Source: CAIYMF01 sp943329595 (GTDB lineage: Bacteria > Actinomycetota > Actinomycetes > S36-B12 > CAIYMF01). From it: DNA of 25,835 bases. The translations under genes and the position numbers were made by a program. Numbering within the stretch: position 1 is the stretch's first letter; each line of letters begins with the position of its first letter. Shown here one piece after another: positions 1 to 6,389 of this stretch. The DNA lies in NCBI GenBank assembly GCA_943329595.2, contig CALQEM020000022.1, positions 1 through 25,835 on the forward strand, written 5' to 3'. The notes beneath the pieces are model-generated. The model saw nothing but the letters and a program-made list of their open reading frames with translations, had not been told where the DNA came from and did not search any database.

Positions 1-1244
1 ACGATCAGTGACATGGCTAGCGCAGCTTCGTAGTTTGCTAAGTGCACTCCTAGACAAACCTTGGGGCCAGTGCTGAACGGCAGGTAGGAATCCTTCTGGG
101 CGGCGGTCGTCCACCCCTTCTGACAGCGCGCTGGCGAAAAGCTATCGGGGCTTTCGAAAACGTCGGGAGCGTGGTGAGGTATCCATGTGCTGAAAAGGAT
201 TGGTAAGCCCTGAGGAAGTTGCACTCCGTCGAGCGCAAACGGTCCGACCACCGTCCGGTCGATCAGGTCACCTACGGGAAACATCCTTAGTGTCTCGGTG
301 ATGATTGCTGACGCCAGAGGTGCGGCGTCCTCGAACTGCTCGTGAAAGAACATTGAGCCCGCTATCGGCGCAACTTCATCGGCGAGTGCACGCTGCACGT
401 CGGGATACCTCGCCAGCAGACACGAGGCGAACGCCAGAGTGTTGGCCGTGGTTTTGTGGCCGGCGTAAATGAGACCGACTACTTCGTCGCGAAGGTTGAG
501 ATCGCTCAGGGTGTCCTCGTCGGCTGTCGTCGCCGAAAGGATACGACTTAACAGGTCGTCTTTGGGCGCTTGCCGACGGGCCGCAATCATTGCGTAGATG
601 AATGTGTCGAGATTTCGGAGAGCGACCGCGAACTCGGATCGATCGGACGGGACATAGGCAGGATCTTGGCTGATGTAGACGAACGCCAGATTGCGCTCAA
701 CATCGAACGCGTGGATGACATCAACGAACTCCCGATGGTCACCCGAGAACAGCGTCGATCCCAGGGCGTCGAGGATGAGTGAGGTCATGAGGGGATTGGG
801 GTTGAACGTCTTTCCCGGACTCCAAGCGGCAATGCTGGAGCGAAGCGACTCCTGGAGCAGTGGACCAAGGGCTCGAACGCCTTTGTGAGTCAATGGGTGC
901 TGAAGGATCTTGTGCCGCGGGCGCCACGAGTCGCCATAGTTGACGGTAAGGGCGTTACCCAAGCCGCCAGCTGTCTCAAAGCCCCGGATCAGCGGACCGA
1001 GACCAACGTGTGAGAAGGGAGCCTTCAGCACCGAACGCATTAATGACACATCGTTGAGCCACAACGCGACTCTGTCGTTGAGTATGAAGCGGAACATGGG
1101 TTCGTATGACGAGGCGCGGCGAATGAAGGTGCTCCATGAGTCAACCGGGTGCGGCATGTCCTCTATCAGCGGGAGGGCTTCGAACACACGGTGTTCATCT
1201 CGTGCGTCGAAGGTCGGCCGACTTGAGGGATCTGCATCATTCAC
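1..1244 (-). CDS. Cytochrome P450, C-terminus beyond left edge
   Basis: Heme-thiolate monooxygenase that would hydroxylate a small organic substrate using electrons from a ferredoxin or similar partner; none is encoded here. I read the minus strand through from 1244 to the edge without a stop. It shows the I-helix oxygen-activation motif AGHKTT, the K-helix ETLR, a PERF-like FSPARC, and the heme loop FSTGPKVCLG with the cysteine ligand. About 414 codons are visible, so only a short C-terminal tail is missing. There is no N-terminal membrane anchor, as expected for a soluble bacterial P450. The proposed start is GTG at 1244, but GGAG lies only 2 nt upstream. The frame stays open to an ATG at 1427, which would add 61 residues, partly read from the direct repeat and the IS remnant. 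The family is certain; the start and substrate are not. Confidence 0.9.
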   Translation of the reverse strand, partial: MNDADPSSRPTFDARDEHRVFEALPLIEDMPHPVDSWSTFIRRASSYEPMFRFILNDRVALWLNDVSLMRSVLKAPFSHVGLGPLIRGFETAGGLGNALTVNYGDSWRPRHKILQHPLTHKGVRALGPLLQESLRSSIAAWSPGKTFNPNPLMTSLILDALGSTLFSGDHREFVDVIHAFDVERNLAFVYISQDPAYVPSDRSEFAVALRNLDTFIYAMIAARRQAPKDDLLSRILSATTADEDTLSDLNLRDEVVGLIYAGHKTTANTLAFASCLLARYPDVQRALADEVAPIAGSMFFHEQFEDAAPLASAIITETLRMFPVGDLIDRTVVGPFALDGVQLPQGLPILFSTWIPHHAPDVFESPDSFSPARCQKGWTTAAQKDSYLPFSTGPKVCLGVHLANYEAALAMSLI

Positions 1245-1357
1245 TTCTCCAAGGTATCTACGCACTTTCCGTCTCGACGCGAATCGCAATACCCGGTGGT
1301 CGCCAAGTGATTCCACGAAGTGATGACTAGGCGCGCTTGAATTCGCGCTGAAGTAGG
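1229..1357. repeat. 129-bp direct repeat, copy 1 (P450 leader)
   Basis: Matches 4664-4792 in the same orientation without gaps and with 8 mismatches (about 94 % identity). It covers the first codons and upstream region of the P450. Inside it, AAGTGAT occurs twice with a 13-bp period (1305-1311 and 1318-1324); both occurrences are conserved in the other copy. Homology stops sharply inside the P450 coding start on one side and at the IS256 remnant on the other. Confidence 0.93.
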
Positions 1358-1422
1358 GGTGACGTCCCCGGTAGTGGTGGGTTTTATCGGCCTTGAGCGT
1401 GGCGTTGTCCACGACGTAGAAG

Positions 1423-1485
1423 GCCATCGTGCAAAGGTCAGTGAGAAGGCTCTAATCAACTCACGAGAGGACTTTGCACGATGGC
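1423..1485. repeat. Long hairpin over the transposase start
   Basis: The 14-base arms GCCATCGTGCAAAG (1423-1436) and CTTTGCACGATGGC (1472-1485) are perfectly complementary. A second inner pair, GTGAG (1441-1445) and CTCAC (1460-1464), would extend the stem. The ATG of the IS256-type reading frame (1481) lies inside the right arm and its ribosome site GAGAGGA (1465-1471) lies between the two stems. A read-in transcript would therefore hide the start codon, a known way for insertion sequences to avoid impinging transcription. Alternatively the symmetry was created when the IS end was joined to other DNA. Confidence 0.75.
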
Positions 1486-1795
1486 TATGGATCAGTCTGC
1501 CCTGTTGGAACTGCTGGAGGCGTTGAAGGCTGCTGGTGTCGATGATCGGATCCGGGTGGCGGCGCAGAGCATGTATCAGGCGTTGATCGACGCGGAGGCC
1601 GAGGGCGTCATCGGCGCCGGGTTCTGGGAACGGACCGAGAACCGGACGGCGGTCCGCTGGGGGTCCCCCCGCTTCCGGGGGAGGGTCCCGTTCCCGGGTG
1701 CTGTCAACGACGTCGGCGGATCTGGAGTTGCGGATCCCGAGGTTGCGGACCGGGTCGTTCTTCCCGAGTCTGCTGGAGCGTCGGTGCTGCGGTGA
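1481..1795 (+). pseudogene. IS256-family transposase, 5' remnant with frameshift
   Basis: The first 58 or so residues read as the N-terminus of an IS256-type (MutA-like) DDE transposase, including AAQSMYQALIDAEAEGVIGA and ERTENRTAV. Where the family has an N-G-H/Y-R motif the sequence instead runs into a C/G-rich stretch (about 1663-1698). After it, the transposase continues in another frame: RVLSTTSADLELRIP is readable from about 1698. Similarity ends near 1781, so the DDE catalytic domain is absent. The start ATG 1481 has GAGAGGA 9 nt upstream. The remnant's left part probably begins near 1358, right after the direct repeat. It is non-functional and dates a past insertion and deletion event. 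Confidence 0.85.
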
Positions 1796-2091
1796 CGCCG
1801 CCCACGGTGCCTAGTGCACCGCGCTCACCGGCGGCCTCGTTCCCATCGGCGGGTAAAGCCAAGGTGACGTGGGTAGCATCAAGTTCGAACGGTGGGGCAT
1901 CGATTACGAAGTATCAGGTGCGCTTGAAGGACACCGTGGCTAAGGCCTACACCGCTTGGGTCAACGCCGCGTCCGGCTCCTACACCAAGGCCGGTTTGAT
2001 CAAGAACCGCTCATACATTGACTATGTGCGCGCAGTCAACATTGCCGGGGCTGGCAGCTCAGCAAGCAAATCCTTCAAACAAGGCAAATAG
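1792..2091 (+). pseudogene. Fibronectin type III-like domain fragment
   Basis: About 99 residues resemble one fibronectin type III domain: a proline-rich entry (PTVPSAPRSP), the core tryptophan strand KVTWVASSSNGG, the ITKYQVRL strand, and a closing YVRAVNIAGAGSSA, followed by a short lysine-rich tail and TAG. Such domains are usually repeated near the C-terminus of large secreted or wall-bound proteins. There is no signal peptide or ribosome site, and the 5' side is joined directly to the IS256 remnant. It is therefore most likely the last domain of a larger surface protein whose front was deleted by the IS event. The GTG at 1792 is only the first possible start and is unlikely to be used. 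Confidence 0.7.
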
Positions 2092-2116
2092 TTCGCTGGG
2101 AATGCGCGGTGTGACG

Positions 2117-2152
2117 ACAACTCTGGGGCAAAAACACGGTACCCAGAGTTGT
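2117..2152. terminator. Perfect 11-bp stem-loop after the Fn3 fragment
   Basis: ACAACTCTGGG (2117-2127) and CCCAGAGTTGT (2142-2152) are exact reverse complements with a 14-nt loop. It starts 26 nt after the Fn3 fragment stop and carries no T-run, so it fits a U-tract-less actinobacterial terminator of the truncated surface-protein gene. A transposon end or an attenuator for the next operon cannot be excluded. Confidence 0.6.
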
Positions 2153-2185
2153 AGTGAGGCATTGAAGTCTGGCGGGTGGAACGTG

Positions 2186-2211
2186 CATAACGTTGTTATG
2201 GTCATCACCAT
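2186..2211. promoter_or_regulatory. Two overlapping palindromes upstream of leucine dehydrogenase
   Basis: CATAAC-GTT-GTTATG (2186-2200) is a perfect palindrome with a 3-bp centre. ATGGT-CATC-ACCAT (2198-2211) overlaps its right end. Both sit 30-55 bp before the start codon in the only sizeable gap upstream of the operon. This is the expected place for an operator; the regulator is not identifiable here. Confidence 0.5.
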
Positions 2212-2240
2212 CGGACCCCCTGCCCTGAGGAGCGCTGCGC

Positions 2241-3287
2241 ATGCTGCCACTGGAGGCGCTCACCGCGCTGGGGCATGAGGAAGTGGTTTTCCGCCAAGAT
2301 CCCGCAAGCGGCTACCGCGCCATCATCGCCCTGCACTCGACGGTGCTGGGTCCTGCCACGGGTGGCACCCGACTATGGTCTTACGACTCCACGTCTGATG
2401 CGTTGGTCGACGCCTTGCGTCTCTCACGTGGCATGACCTACAAGAAGGCCGTAGCGGGTCTGGCGCTTGGGGGAGGCAAGGCCGTGATCCTCGTACCACC
2501 CGAGCCCTTTGATCGAACGCAGTTGTTTCTCGCACACGGCCGCGCCGTGCAGAGTCTCGGAGGGCGATTCATCACCGCGGAAGACGTGGGCACCATGCCT
2601 GCCGATCTCGAAGTTGCGGCACGCGAGACTGGGTGGGTCGCCGGCTTCGATGGCCGCGGCGGCGATCCCTCACCGTGGACAGCGCGCGGCGTCATGGCTG
2701 GCTTGGTCGCTGCAACGGAACATCGTTGGGGCAGCCCCGAACTCAACGGCCGTATCGTCGCACTGCAGGGATGCGGCAATGTCGGTGCGGCGTTGGCTCG
2801 TCAACTGGCTGCTGCCGGAGCCACGCTTGTTGTGGCAGATAGTGACACCGCCCGCGCCGAGAAACTCGCTGACGAGATTGGTGCGTCCGTTGTGGCACCT
2901 GAGGTCATCTACGACGTTGAGGCTGACATCTTCTCCCCCTGCGCACTCGGCTCCATCCTCAACGACGACACGGTTGGCCGCCTGCGGGTTAAGGTCATCG
3001 CCGGAGCGGCTAACAATCAACTCGCCGAGGATCGCCATGCAGAGGCGCTAGCCGCGCGTGAAATCGTCTGGGCCCCAGACTTCGTCATCAATGCGGGCGG
3101 AGTGATCTCTGGAAGTGTTGCCCTGCTGGGCTCAACGCAGGCCGACATGATTCGACGTGTTGACGCTATCCACGATACGACTCGCGAGGTACTCGATTAC
3201 GCTGCGAGAGAGCACGTCACGACGTTGCGCGCCGCCGAATGGCGCGCTGAGATGACACTGTCAGGCGCACGAGAGGACACGCAATGA
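2241..3287 (+). CDS. Leucine dehydrogenase (Glu/Leu/Phe/Val dehydrogenase family)
   Basis: NAD-dependent oxidative deamination of branched-chain amino acids to 2-oxo acids and ammonium, or the reverse, in the cytoplasm. At 348 residues it has the short length of leucine and phenylalanine dehydrogenases rather than that of glutamate dehydrogenase. The dimerisation/catalytic half carries MTYKKA and LALGGGKAV; the two lysines fall at residues 68 and 80, the same numbers as in Bacillus leucine dehydrogenase. The Rossmann half carries GCGNVG near residue 176 and the conserved PDFVINAGGVI. ATG 2241 is preceded by GAGGAG at good spacing. Its stop overlaps the next start (ATGA), so the downstream protein is probably translationally coupled. 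Substrate preference (leucine, valine or phenylalanine) cannot be read from the sequence. Confidence 0.9.
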   Translation: MLPLEALTALGHEEVVFRQDPASGYRAIIALHSTVLGPATGGTRLWSYDSTSDALVDALRLSRGMTYKKAVAGLALGGGKAVILVPPEPFDRTQLFLAHGRAVQSLGGRFITAEDVGTMPADLEVAARETGWVAGFDGRGGDPSPWTARGVMAGLVAATEHRWGSPELNGRIVALQGCGNVGAALARQLAAAGATLVVADSDTARAEKLADEIGASVVAPEVIYDVEADIFSPCALGSILNDDTVGRLRVKVIAGAANNQLAEDRHAEALAAREIVWAPDFVINAGGVISGSVALLGSTQADMIRRVDAIHDTTREVLDYAAREHVTTLRAAEWRAEMTLSGAREDTQ

Positions 3288-4627
3288 CTCGACACGATCG
3301 AACGTGGACGACGCAGCCCGCAGCCGCTGCTCTGGTGACACAGACCCTCAAAGACGCCCTCCGGGCGGTGCCTGACGCACAGGCTCTGACATCTCGTCTG
3401 CGCGACGTCATCGGTGTTCGCCTGATCGACATCCTCGACTACATCTCGCTACCCGGCGGCGCCGACGTCGGTGCATTCCTCGCGGCAGGCTGGCAGCCGG
3501 ATCCATTGGATGCAGTAGTACTGCGCAATCCCACGGGACTCTTCCCAGCCGTTCTCACCCGTGGCGACGGTCTGAGCGTTGGCTTCAAAGTTGAGTACGT
3601 TCATGAGTTCGTCGCGGCTCAGGGTTTGCGGGCTCCAGTTGAGGGTGCGATGCACGCGCCGTTCCGACGGGTGCTCTTCGCCGAGGCCAACGGTGTTGCG
3701 TTCGAAGCAGTCGAGCGTCGCGGGTCGAAGGGCTTCGAGCCTAGCGACCCAGCGGCCGCAACATTGAGGGCGGCGCAACTTCACCTGCAGACCTTCCGCA
3801 CTCGTCGACGTTCCTTTGACAGCATCGGTGCCGGCTACGACGTGACCGATGCCATCGTGGCCGCCGCGGTCACCGACCTCGGTCAAGACTGGGCGTGCTG
3901 GCTATGGCTGCGCGCCGAGCGGGAGTACTGGGAATCGCGCAACAGTGCGGGTCGCATTCAGAAGGCCCGCCAGGATGCCCACGGAATCGGCTGGGCTAAC
4001 CAGGACCACCACACCTATGACAGTTCGCGCGAGTGGTTCCACCGCTGTGTCGGCGTGCTCGAGGCGCTGGGCTTCGAGTGCCGCGAACTTTTCTACGCGG
4101 GCGATGCCGCGGGCTGGGGTTCCCAGATTCTTGAACAACCCGCCATCGGCAGTGTGATCTTCGCCGACATCGATCTCGCACCCGATGAGCTAGACATCGA
4201 CTTCGCGCATATGGAGCTTGAGCCACTGCCCTTCCTGCGGCGCGCCGGCTTGTGGTGCGGCCTGCACGGCGAGTCCGTGCTCGAGGCGGGGATCAATCAT
4301 CTTGAGTGCATGTACGACCACGAGGTGCTCGCCCGCCAACTCGAGGGCCAAGGTGTGCGCTTCATGCAGCCGTTCTCTGACTTCCCCCATCTCTATCAAG
4401 CCCTCACCGAGGGTGAGTGGTGGCCGGTCGATCCTGCACGCGTCGACGCGCTGGAGCAAGCGGACTTCATCTCGGCGGAGCAGGCCGAGGACTTCCGACT
4501 TCACGGCTCCATCGGGTCGCACCTAGAGAACCTCGAGCGCAATGACGGCTTCAAGGGTTTCAACCAGCCGGGCATCGATGGAGTGCTTCGGGCCATCGAT
4601 CCGCGAGTGAACCTTGTCGGCGCTTGA
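3284..4627 (+). CDS. Uncharacterised 447-residue protein coupled to leucine dehydrogenase
   Basis: I do not recognise this gene. The protein is soluble, with no signal peptide or membrane helix. Its C-terminal half contains two stretches that look like VOC/glyoxalase-fold modules: DHHTYDSSREWF near residues 240-251 followed by a strand rich in aromatic and glycine residues, and GINHLECMYDHEVL near 335-348, with histidine and glutamate placed as possible metal ligands. The N-terminal half (about 1-200) has no motif I can name. The start overlaps the leucine dehydrogenase stop as ATGA, so the two are made together. A role on the 2-oxo acid or ammonium side of amino-acid turnover is inference from context. 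The gene is intact and has normal codon use. Confidence 0.75.
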   Translation: MTRHDRTWTTQPAAAALVTQTLKDALRAVPDAQALTSRLRDVIGVRLIDILDYISLPGGADVGAFLAAGWQPDPLDAVVLRNPTGLFPAVLTRGDGLSVGFKVEYVHEFVAAQGLRAPVEGAMHAPFRRVLFAEANGVAFEAVERRGSKGFEPSDPAAATLRAAQLHLQTFRTRRRSFDSIGAGYDVTDAIVAAAVTDLGQDWACWLWLRAEREYWESRNSAGRIQKARQDAHGIGWANQDHHTYDSSREWFHRCVGVLEALGFECRELFYAGDAAGWGSQILEQPAIGSVIFADIDLAPDELDIDFAHMELEPLPFLRRAGLWCGLHGESVLEAGINHLECMYDHEVLARQLEGQGVRFMQPFSDFPHLYQALTEGEWWPVDPARVDALEQADFISAEQAEDFRLHGSIGSHLENLERNDGFKGFNQPGIDGVLRAIDPRVNLVGA

Positions 4628-4663
4628 GCGCGTGCTGGTCGTTGTGCGCGATCACTGTTCACT

Positions 4664-4792
4664 GATCTGCATCATTCACCTCTCCAAGGTATCGACGCAC
4701 TTTCCGTCTCGACGTGAATCGCAATACCCGGTGGTCGCCAAGTGATTCCACGAAGTGATGACAAGGCCCACTTGAACTCTCGCTGAAGTAGG
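4664..4792. repeat. 129-bp direct repeat, copy 2 (orphan)
   Basis: Second copy of the P450-leader repeat, 3435 bp from the first, in the 209-bp gap (4628-4836) between two convergent genes. On the minus strand it would lead into coding sequence, but after the first three or so P450 codons the match ends and a stop follows, so no P450 is attached. The AAGTGAT pair recurs at 4740-4746 and 4753-4759. I see no gene and no convincing terminator in the rest of this gap. Confidence 0.93.
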
Positions 4793-4836
4793 CGAGGACT
4801 GACGTCGTTCCAAGGGACAATGACTGTTGTATTCGA

Positions 4837-5583
4837 TTAAAGCCAGGCCGGTAGTTCTGGTAGATCCGGATTGTTACGTGTGTGCAGATCCGTGGTGCGA
4901 CCGGTGAGCCAAGCGGCGAGCGTCGCTAGGGGACGGGACGCAACCGGGGCCTGAATGAATGGCTCTGATGGCCAATGCCATGCAGCGTCGGTCGCGCGGA
5001 GGTTGATCGCATCAAGTTGCTTCAATGAGGACCGTCGAGACGCCGCTTCATCGAGAAGTCGGTAGATGAAGTCTGCTGGAACGTCGCTCCATGACACTGT
5101 GGAATTGAGATCAATGGCATGAACGAAGAGTTCGCGACATCGAAGCCAAGGGATCTCGTGAGCGGTCACCTCTCGGCCTTGGGCTGTAGTGACGGCCGCC
5201 TTCCACTGTGCCTCTGTCAATTCGAGTAGGGCACGAGTGAGTCGGGCTGCAGAAGTGGCATTCCATACTCGCAATTGTTCAGCCTCTAGGGCTGCGCCCG
5301 TCTCGATGTCATGAGCACGTTGCTCCGCGGATGAATACATCGGCGTCGGTTCACCCGTGCGTGCCCAGTGGACCAGGTTCATCAAGGCGTCGGCATTTGA
5401 AGAGACATGCGCGACGACGTGTGCGCGTGTCCACCCGGGAAGATCGGTGGCAGTAGGCAAGTCGTCGTCAGGAACCGCGTCGAGTGCCATTTGAAACAGA
5501 GAAGTTCCGGAGATCACCCATTGCATCATCTGCGCGGTCGTGGGCTTCAACGCGGTGAGTCCTTCACGATGGGATTGCTGCAC
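4837..5583 (-). CDS. genM: Mycothiol-dependent maleylpyruvate isomerase
   Basis: Isomerises maleylpyruvate, the gentisate ring-cleavage product, to fumarylpyruvate with mycothiol as cofactor. The DinB-like four-helix N-terminal domain shows LPGWTRAHVVAHV with H59, and WLRCRELFVHAIDL with E151 and H155. These match the zinc ligands of the C. glutamicum enzyme (H52, E144, H148). The phrase LVHWARTGEPTPMY is also typical. The length (248) is normal. The longest frame starts at GTG 5583, inside genF. A TTG at 5550, overlapping the genF stop and preceded by AAGGA, would give 237 residues and is an equally good start. It is the last gene of genD-genF-genM. Dependence on mycothiol supports an actinobacterial host. 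Confidence 0.9.
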   Translation of the reverse strand: MQQSHREGLTALKPTTAQMMQWVISGTSLFQMALDAVPDDDLPTATDLPGWTRAHVVAHVSSNADALMNLVHWARTGEPTPMYSSAEQRAHDIETGAALEAEQLRVWNATSAARLTRALLELTEAQWKAAVTTAQGREVTAHEIPWLRCRELFVHAIDLNSTVSWSDVPADFIYRLLDEAASRRSSLKQLDAINLRATDAAWHWPSEPFIQAPVASRPLATLAAWLTGRTTDLHTRNNPDLPELPAWL

Positions 5584-6389
5584 CGGCCGATTCCGTTGAT
5601 TTCAGTGACGAGCCGCTGACCGGCGGCAAGATAGCGAGGTGGCTTGCGGGCGTGCCCTACGCCACCGGGCGTACCCGTTGCAATCACATCACCGGGTCGA
5701 AGGGTGACGATGGTCGATATGTAAGCGACCAGCGCAACCGGATCGAAGAGTAGGTCTCCTGTGCGGTCACGTTGAACCGTTTCGCCGTCCACGGATGTGG
5801 AAATTGCCACGTCGGGCCGAGTTCCACCGGGCAGCTCGTCGGGTGTGACGAGGTGGGGCCCAAGCGGACTCGTTGCCTCCCAGTTCTTGCCCTGCAGCCA
5901 CTCTCGCGTGCGGAATTGCCAGTCGCGGCAGGTCACGTCATTGACGATGGAGAAGCCGCCAATCGCCCGTTCAGCCTCGGCCAGAGTGGCGCGACGCACG
6001 GGGCTTGCGATCACGACGGCGAGTTCGCATTCCCAGTCGAACTCGTCAGTCTCGGGTGGTAGCACGATGTCGTCTTCAGCACCAACCAGGGTGTCAGCAA
6101 ACTTGCTAAAGAGCGTGGGGTATTCAGGCAGCTCGCGGCCCATCTCGAGAATGTGATTGCGATAGTTCAGCCCGACGCACACGATCTTTCCGGGGTTTGG
6201 GATGAGCGGGGCGTAGGCCCTACCGTCTACGGGCTCGATCTCCTCATTGGCCGACTGAGCGCGATCCAGCCAGTCGGTAGTGACAAGGAGGCTGCCCACG
6301 TCAGGAAAGCCGATGTCAAACATTCGGTCGCCGTCGATGCGGACCGCTCGGGTGGTGTGGTTAGTGGTCCTGATGGTGGCCAGTCTCAT
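5547..6389 (-). CDS. genF: Fumarylpyruvate hydrolase (FAH family)
   Basis: Hydrolyses fumarylpyruvate to fumarate and pyruvate, the last step of the gentisate pathway. It is a 280-residue fumarylacetoacetate-hydrolase-fold protein with GLNYRNH near residue 73, the metal-binding acids in FDWECELAVVIA (E120, E122) and D151 in IVNDVTCRDWQ, then GKNWEATSPLGP and the closing TGTPGGVG turn. The start ATG at 6389 overlaps the genD stop (ATGA) and its 3' end overlaps genM, so all three are coupled. FAH-family members act on several related diketo acids; the fumarylpyruvate assignment rests on the neighbours. Confidence 0.9.
   Translation of the reverse strand: MRLATIRTTNHTTRAVRIDGDRMFDIGFPDVGSLLVTTDWLDRAQSANEEIEPVDGRAYAPLIPNPGKIVCVGLNYRNHILEMGRELPEYPTLFSKFADTLVGAEDDIVLPPETDEFDWECELAVVIASPVRRATLAEAERAIGGFSIVNDVTCRDWQFRTREWLQGKNWEATSPLGPHLVTPDELPGGTRPDVAISTSVDGETVQRDRTGDLLFDPVALVAYISTIVTLRPGDVIATGTPGGVGHARKPPRYLAAGQRLVTEINGIGRCSNPIVKDSPR

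Noticed and set aside
1241..1459. 72-residue minus-strand frame ending at the P450 start
   Set aside because: Different frame from the P450, no recognisable family, made of repeat and IS sequence.
3284..4627. Assignment of the unknown protein to the 2-oxoadipate dioxygenase (HglS, DUF1338) family
   Set aside because: Considered because of VOC-like histidine motifs and length, but the HglS histidine-arginine motif and its surroundings are not seen.
4630..4660. Possible terminator in the convergent gap before repeat copy 2
   Set aside because: Only short, imperfect complementarity (ATCA/TGAT and scattered GCGC); no convincing stem.
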